From Chthonomonas sp. UBA2785 (GTDB lineage Bacteria; Armatimonadota; Fimbriimonadia; Fimbriimonadales; Fimbriimonadaceae): DNA of 64,000 nucleotides. The notes beneath the pieces were generated by a model. That model searched no databases and was not told the DNA's origin. It saw only the letters and a program-made list of their open reading frames with translations. Made by a program: the position numbers and the translations under genes. Location: the NCBI GenBank assembly GCA_002352215.1, contig DEIB01000009.1, positions 62,001 to 126,000 of the forward strand, given 5' to 3'. Of the stretch, positions 59,516-64,000 are shown piece after piece (the first letter of the stretch is position 1; each line of letters starts with the position of its first letter).

Positions 59516-60184
59516 TTACAACTTCGGTACGGGAACGGCTTCCAGCCGCACCGTCACGGGCATTGGTTGGCCTTCTTCATCCCCCGGCATCACCAGCCCT
59601 TCGGCCCGCACGGTGCCGCGCCGCGCCCAGCCCGTTACGGGCTCTAATTCCCAGGTCGCCGTCGCCACCACCGCCCCTTCAAGCCGCGCTTCCCCGCGCA
59701 CCATCACGCGCTCCGCTGTCACATCCACAACCGCATACCGCCACGCCAGCGCCCCCATCACATCATCCGCCGGTACCGCATACTCCCACACTCCCCCCGG
59801 GGCCACTTCCCGCCCCGGCAGTTCCACATCCAAGTACCGCAACAGTCGGCCATAAGCCAGCGGCTCATTCGGATAAGGTTGCCGCTCACTCACGCGGCCG
59901 CGCGCATCGCGGCGCTCGGTCAGGGCCAGGGCATTCTCGCTTTCCAGCGGCACCCGCACCCCTCCGACTTCCAGGGCCAGCAATTGCCGCGTCCAGCTCA
60001 ACATTGCGCCCTGCTCCGCCGAAGCCGGCTCCACCACGCGCAGCACCCACCGCTCACGGGTGGTCTCTTGGTCATCGCCTTCCCCCCACGCCACCGTCAC
60101 GGCGTAGGTTTGCGCCCGCCCGGCCGGCCACTGATACTCCAGCGGCGGCGCGGCGGCCATCAAGGCGAAAAGCGCGGCAATCAC
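59516..60184 (-). CDS. Exported protein of unknown function
   Basis: 222 residues with a short signal peptide (MIAALFALMAAA). Beta-rich, with YQWPAGRAQTYAVTV, TTRERWVLRVVEP, YGRLLRYLDVELPGREVAPGGVWEY and GEARLEGAVVATATWELEP. It resembles general periplasmic beta proteins, but I recognise no family. It overlaps the DivIC-like gene by 4 nt, so is translationally coupled to it. Confidence 0.7.
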   Translation of the reverse strand: MIAALFALMAAAPPLEYQWPAGRAQTYAVTVAWGEGDDQETTRERWVLRVVEPASAEQGAMLSWTRQLLALEVGGVRVPLESENALALTERRDARGRVSERQPYPNEPLAYGRLLRYLDVELPGREVAPGGVWEYAVPADDVMGALAWRYAVVDVTAERVMVRGEARLEGAVVATATWELEPVTGWARRGTVRAEGLVMPGDEEGQPMPVTVRLEAVPVPKL

Positions 60185-60435
60185 TCCGTCATTAACGTTT
60201 CGCCGCGCGGAATGTATCCCCGCTCGCGGGCCAAACGTTCTCGTTGGATCGGATTTTCCGTGCGCGCACGCATCTGGGTCAGGCGCACACGGTCCGCCTG
60301 GTACTCCTTAAATTCGGCCCGGGTTTGCTGGGTGGCGCGGCGCTCGGCCTTCACATTTTCCCAGCGGCCATAGCTGGCTCCAATGCCCATTACAATGGCC
60401 ACCGCCACCAGGGCGCCCTGCATCATCCTTGTCAT
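60181..60435 (-). CDS. DivIC/FtsB-like septum formation protein
   Basis: 84 residues from ATG 60435. One N-terminal transmembrane helix (QGALVAVAIVMGIGASYG) and a coiled-coil-like region (AERRATQQTRAEFKEYQADRVRL), ending with PIQRERLARERGYIPRGE, which matches the C-terminus of DivIC/FtsB family proteins (IE-x-x-AR-x-x-G-Y-x-x-PGE). These proteins link FtsL and FtsQ in the divisome. A GTG nine codons earlier (60462) is possible. It follows pyk by 34 nt. Confidence 0.75.
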   Translation of the reverse strand: MTRMMQGALVAVAIVMGIGASYGRWENVKAERRATQQTRAEFKEYQADRVRLTQMRARTENPIQRERLARERGYIPRGETLMTE

Positions 60436-60469
60436 CTTGGGATCGCCCCTCCTGGGCGACACCCGTATT

Positions 60470-61867
60470 TTACACAGTTCGCACCAAAATCAGGTTGGTG
60501 TTGCCCGCCACTCCCGGCGGAACCCCGCACGTCAGCACCACTTGGTCACCCATTTTCAGCTCCTTCGCCTTCAAAAACGCCTCGATCGAAAGCCCAATCG
60601 CTTCGTCGGTGGTTTCCGGCGAGGGGATGAGGGCCGCCATCACGCCCCCCACCATCGCCAATTGACGCTGCACCCGCTCGTCCCACGTGGCGCACAGGAT
60701 CGGCACATCCGGCCGGAACTTGCGCACCCACCGAGGCGTGGCGCCGCTGGTGCTGCTGGTCACAATCGCGCGGGCGCGCAGGCTTTCGGCCACCTCCACG
60801 GCGGCGTGAGCCACGGCTTCGGTGCAGTCATGGTTCTTCACGGCCGTGGGGCGCGGGGCCTCATCTTGGCACAGGCTCTCCGCCTTCTCGGCAATGCGGG
60901 CCATGGTTTTCACGGCTTCCACCGGGTATTGCCCCGCCGCCGTTTCCCCGCTCAGCATCACCGCGTCGGTGCCGTCCAGAATCGCGTTCGCCACGTCGGT
61001 AGCTTCGGCGCGGGTGGGGCGGGCGTTCACAATCATGCTTTCCAGCATCTGGGTGGCCGTAATCACCGGCTTGCCCATCGCGTTGGCCCGAGCAATGATG
61101 CGCTTTTGCGCCACCGGCACGTCCTCAATCGGCAGTTGCAGCCCCAGGTCGCCCCGGGCCACCATCACCACGTCGCTGGCCTGCAGAATCTGGTCAATAT
61201 CGCGCAGGGCTTCCTTGGTTTCGATCTTGGCCACCAGCCGGATGCCGGGGTCGTATTGATCCACCAGTCGGCGCAGTTCCAGCATGTCGCTGGCGCTTTT
61301 CACATAGCTCAGGGCGATGTAGTCCACGCCCATCTTGGCCGCCTCAAAGATGTCGTACTTGTCCTTGTCCGTCAAGCACGACCCCTGGAACGACTTCCCC
61401 GCCACCGTCACGCCCTGGCGCGACTTGATGGCCCCGCTGGTCAGCACTTCGACTTCAAAGACTTGCCCTTCCGCTGCGCGCACCCGCAGGGCCACATCGC
61501 CGTCGCCCACCAGAATCTTGTCGCCCACGGCCAGGCTGTTCAGCACGTCGGGCTCGTCAATCGGCAGCTCGTAGCCCTGCCCGTCCGGCCCCATGCGCAG
61601 CATCTGCCCGGCTTTAACCATAAGGGGGCTGGCGGCCAGTTGCTCCAGACGGTGCTTGGGGCCTTGCAGGTCGGCCATCACCGCCACCGGGGCCACCGCC
61701 GGGTTCGCCTCGCGCACCCACTCCACGGCCTCGGCCTTGCTCTCCCAGTCACCGTGAGAGCAGTTCAGGCGCACCACATTCACGCCCGCTTTGATCAATG
61801 CCCGCACGGTGGCGGCATTCTGCGTGGCGGGGCCGAGGGTGGCCACAATCTTGGTTCGGCGGGGCAT
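60470..61867 (-). CDS. pyk: Pyruvate kinase
   Basis: 465 residues. Final ATP-forming step of glycolysis. N-terminus TKIVATLGPATQNAATVRALIKAGVNVVRLNCSHG; MADLQGPKHRLEQL; the active-site LVAKIETKEALRDI with VVMVARGDLGLQLP; and PTRAEATDVANAILDGTDAVMLSGETAAGQYPVEAV; C-terminal allosteric domain (AVAHAAVEVAESLRARAIVTSSTSGATPRWV). Complete, with KHRL where most have KIRI. It lies upstream of the DivIC-like and unknown genes in a likely operon. Confidence 0.95.
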   Translation of the reverse strand: MPRRTKIVATLGPATQNAATVRALIKAGVNVVRLNCSHGDWESKAEAVEWVREANPAVAPVAVMADLQGPKHRLEQLAASPLMVKAGQMLRMGPDGQGYELPIDEPDVLNSLAVGDKILVGDGDVALRVRAAEGQVFEVEVLTSGAIKSRQGVTVAGKSFQGSCLTDKDKYDIFEAAKMGVDYIALSYVKSASDMLELRRLVDQYDPGIRLVAKIETKEALRDIDQILQASDVVMVARGDLGLQLPIEDVPVAQKRIIARANAMGKPVITATQMLESMIVNARPTRAEATDVANAILDGTDAVMLSGETAAGQYPVEAVKTMARIAEKAESLCQDEAPRPTAVKNHDCTEAVAHAAVEVAESLRARAIVTSSTSGATPRWVRKFRPDVPILCATWDERVQRQLAMVGGVMAALIPSPETTDEAIGLSIEAFLKAKELKMGDQVVLTCGVPPGVAGNTNLILVRTV

Positions 61868-61923
61868 ACGTCACATCTTCGGACGTTTGCCCCCACCGAT
61901 TCAGCGCAGGCTTTCCGCGTAAG

Positions 61924-63747
61924 TTAGCCGGGAGCGCCGACTTTCTGGGCCAGGGCTTCGAATTCCTCCACCATGGCCTCCATCGCGGCAAAGCCGCCCT
62001 GCCAAAACGCCGGCGAGCCCAGGTCCACACCCAGGTGCGCCATTAGCTCGGCGGGCGTTTCGCTGCCGCCCCGCTGCAGCACGTCCACGTACTTCTCCGC
62101 AAAGCCGGGGCCTTCACTCTTGGCCATCTGATAGATCGCCAGCGTCAGCAGTTCCCCAAAGGCGTAGGCGTACACGTAGAACGGCGCAAAGAAGAAGTGG
62201 CCAATGTACGTCCACCACACCTTGTGGTCGTCGCCCAGCGTCAGCCCATCCTCGAACATGCTCTGCAGTTCGGCTTGGTAGAGGTCGCGGAACGTCTCCG
62301 CACTGATCTCCCCTTCCTCCCGGCGCAGGCGGTGGCAGGTCTGCTCAAATCGGTAGAACGCGGCCTGGCGGTGCACGCTGGCAAACATGCCTTCCAGCTT
62401 CTCGGCGTAGAGGGCCAGCTTGTCGCGGTCGCTGGCTTCGGCCACCAGCCGCTCGAACACCAACATTTCGCCAAAGATGCTCGCCAGTTCGGCCAGCGGC
62501 AGGGTGCCGTGGAAGTTGACATAGCTCTGCGCGCGGCTGAGCGAGGCGTGCACCCCGTGTCCCAGTTCGTGCGCCAGCGTGCCGACGTCGCCCATCTTGT
62601 CCAGGTACGTCATCAGCACCACGGGGTGGGTGTCGGTGGTGTTGTAGCTGCAGAACGCGCCGCCCGTCTTGCCCGGGCGAGCCTCCGCGTCAATCCAGTT
62701 CTTGGCAAAGAACTCGTCCGCGCGCGCGCCCATCTCGGGGTGGAAGGCGGCAAAGGCATCCACCACCATCGTGCGGGCGGCTTCGTAGCTAATGCGCTCT
62801 TCGGCTTCAAAGAGTGGGGCGTAGCGGTCCACGTGGGTCAGCTCGTCCAGGCCCAGCAGTTGGCGCTTGGTCTTGTAGAACCGGGCCACTAGGTCGCTGC
62901 GCTCTTGGCACAGGTCGGTGACGATGGCCACCGTCTCCGATTCCAGTTCGTTTTCCAGATGGCGGCTGGCTTCCGGAGTGGCAAACCCGCGCAGTTCGTC
63001 TTCCAGCTTCTTGTCCGCCAGGATGGTGTTGTAAGTGAAGGCGATGGTCTTTTCCAGTTCCTTCAGGCCTTCGGTGAGGGCAGCAGCGGCGGCCACGCGC
63101 ACATCGCGGTTGGCTTCGCGCAGGCGGTTCACGACTTGCTCCAGGGCCAGCTCTTCCGTCTCGCCGGTGGCGGGGTCCTTGTAGTTGAACACGTGCGCCG
63201 CCGTCAGTTCATCGTGCAGGCGCTGCCAGGCGCGCACCCCGGTGTTGGCGGTGCGTTCCAGCAGGGTTTCTTCGGTTTCGCTGAGCTTGTACGGGCGGAA
63301 AGCGCGTGTGACCTGCAGATAGTGGCGGTATTTGGCCAGGGCCGGGTCGGCCATCAGGGCGTCCATCTTCGCTTCGTCCATCGCTTGCAGCTCCAGCGAG
63401 AAGAACATGATGCGCACGCGGATTTCGCTACCGCGCTCCATGGTCTCGGCGTAAAGCGCGCCGTGGGCCGGATTCTGGGTGTCCCCGGCGTGCATCAGGC
63501 TGGCGTAGAGGCCCGGCTTGCTGGACTTCTCCACCAAGGCCTCGAGCTTGGCGATGGCTTCGGCCAATTCAGTGGCCGTGATCTGGCCCGATTCAATGCG
63601 GCCCCGGTAGGCGGCGGCGAAGGCATCGGCCTCGGCCACGGACTCCGCAAAGTCCGAATCCAGACGCGGGTCCTCAATCCCGTTGTAGAGAGATTGGAGG
63701 TTCCATCGGTGTCCTTGCGACGAATAGGAGGCCACGGGCGCACTCAT
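61924..63747 (-). CDS. pepF: Oligoendopeptidase F (M3 family)
   Basis: 607 residues. Cytoplasmic zinc metallopeptidase hydrolysing oligopeptides. Zinc motif LAHELGHGVHASLS with the third ligand in ELASIFGEMLVFE; upstream GGAFCSYNTTDTHPVVLMTY; downstream TFRDLYQAELQSMFEDG and HFFFAPFYVYAYAFGELL, all typical of the M3B branch. CATAAT (63754-63759) is 6 nt before the ATG, a leaderless start. Divergent from recN. Confidence 0.95.
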   Translation of the reverse strand: MSAPVASYSSQGHRWNLQSLYNGIEDPRLDSDFAESVAEADAFAAAYRGRIESGQITATELAEAIAKLEALVEKSSKPGLYASLMHAGDTQNPAHGALYAETMERGSEIRVRIMFFSLELQAMDEAKMDALMADPALAKYRHYLQVTRAFRPYKLSETEETLLERTANTGVRAWQRLHDELTAAHVFNYKDPATGETEELALEQVVNRLREANRDVRVAAAAALTEGLKELEKTIAFTYNTILADKKLEDELRGFATPEASRHLENELESETVAIVTDLCQERSDLVARFYKTKRQLLGLDELTHVDRYAPLFEAEERISYEAARTMVVDAFAAFHPEMGARADEFFAKNWIDAEARPGKTGGAFCSYNTTDTHPVVLMTYLDKMGDVGTLAHELGHGVHASLSRAQSYVNFHGTLPLAELASIFGEMLVFERLVAEASDRDKLALYAEKLEGMFASVHRQAAFYRFEQTCHRLRREEGEISAETFRDLYQAELQSMFEDGLTLGDDHKVWWTYIGHFFFAPFYVYAYAFGELLTLAIYQMAKSEGPGFAEKYVDVLQRGGSETPAELMAHLGVDLGSPAFWQGGFAAMEAMVEEFEALAQKVGAPG

Positions 63748-63828
63748 AAACCCATTATGACGAGGCCCACCATTCGGCCTGGGCGCGGCCTTAACCCCTC
63801 GTCATTCGTCTGGTATTCCAGAGCTTCC

Positions 63829-64000
63829 ATGATTCGTGCCTTGCAAGTGACCGATTTGGCAACGCTGGCCCGGGTCAGCGTGAATTGGGCACCCGGATTC
63901 ACCGCCCTTACGGGCGAGACCGGCGCGGGCAAATCGCTTCTCATTGACGCCATCGGCCTGGCGATGGGGGGCCGCGCCGACGCCACCATGATCCGCACCG
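63829..64000 (+). CDS. recN: DNA repair protein RecN (5' part; runs off the window)
   Basis: Fifty-seven residues are visible: MIRALQVTDLATLARVSVNWAPG, then the Walker A FTALTGETGAGKSLLIDAIGLAMGGRADATMIRT, which is the classic RecN start (SMC-like ATPase of double-strand break repair). The gene continues beyond base 64000. TATTCC lies 9 nt before the ATG. Confidence 0.9.
   Translation, partial: MIRALQVTDLATLARVSVNWAPGFTALTGETGAGKSLLIDAIGLAMGGRADATMIRT

Noticed and set aside
1..64000. CRISPR arrays, rRNA genes, transposases and integrases
   Set aside because: No regularly spaced repeats, no rRNA sequence and no transposase or recombinase gene were seen anywhere in the window.

Overview
The window is a GC-rich bacterial chromosome segment that most resembles Armatimonadota (Fimbriimonadia-like). 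The clues are a type IV prepilin with the FPVFAQAK N-terminal signature and an H/DG C-terminal region, a PEP-CTERM protein, DUF1552 and DUF1592-type proteins, and many genes whose start codon sits 6 nt after a TANNNT box. This is inference from gene content; no rRNA gene is present to confirm it.

Layout. 1-12 kb is housekeeping: a partial exported CsgG/FlgT-like protein, coaE-rpsA, a Ppx/GppA-like protein, an SLBB protein, a GT39-like glycosyltransferase, a pilC/gspF pilus platform gene, a J-domain membrane protein, metG, yraN-rnhB and tRNA-His. 12.0-14.1 kb is a small island (XRE-ImmA/IrrE protease plus an unknown partner). 14-25.3 kb carries a lipoprotein gene, uvrA, RNase J, a ThuA-like gene, three paralogous small membrane proteins, hisI, deoC, nadA and DUF1552. 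25.4-28.1 kb has a TIM-barrel gene followed by a second island with an AlbA_2/Schlafen-like gene, then a tandem Tudor-like protein. 28-35 kb holds a GAF/fRMsr-like gene, dxs, a DUF1592-type protein, a CsaA-like gene, DUF488, a lytic transglycosylase and tRNA-Ser. 35-41.5 kb is a carotenoid region (cruF-like, crtI, acyltransferase, crtB; isoprenoid precursors could come from dxs), split by a convergent FGE/sulfatase pair. 41.5-45 kb carries a thioredoxin-fold protein, a MetB-type PLP enzyme and DUF1275. 45.7-52.8 kb is a tightly packed four-gene minus-strand operon: secreted protein, anchored C39-like peptidase, exported 1397-aa Rhs/YD protein ending in four hydrophobic segments, and a four-helix membrane protein. 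53-64 kb has two tRNA-Pro genes, a TPR protein, P-II, a prepilin-lipoprotein pair, a PEP-CTERM gene, comM, a DivIC-like gene, pyk, pepF and the start of recN.

The most unusual signal is a repeated architecture. At three places accessory DNA of 0.57-2.0 kb sits just behind a gene and is flanked by direct repeats made of that gene's own 3' end (28/30, 69/74 and 88/88 identical). Where the repeats differ, most changes are synonymous. The target gene therefore keeps an intact C-terminus while an orphan copy of its end lies on the far side of the cargo. A weaker fourth case lies behind comM. No integrase is encoded in any of them. This resembles prophage e14 in icd, but at the scale of one or two genes, and may be a family of very small elements that target gene ends.

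A second theme is probable leaderless transcription: twelve starts have TANNNT (or CATAAT) exactly 6 nt upstream, and this was used to choose several start codons.
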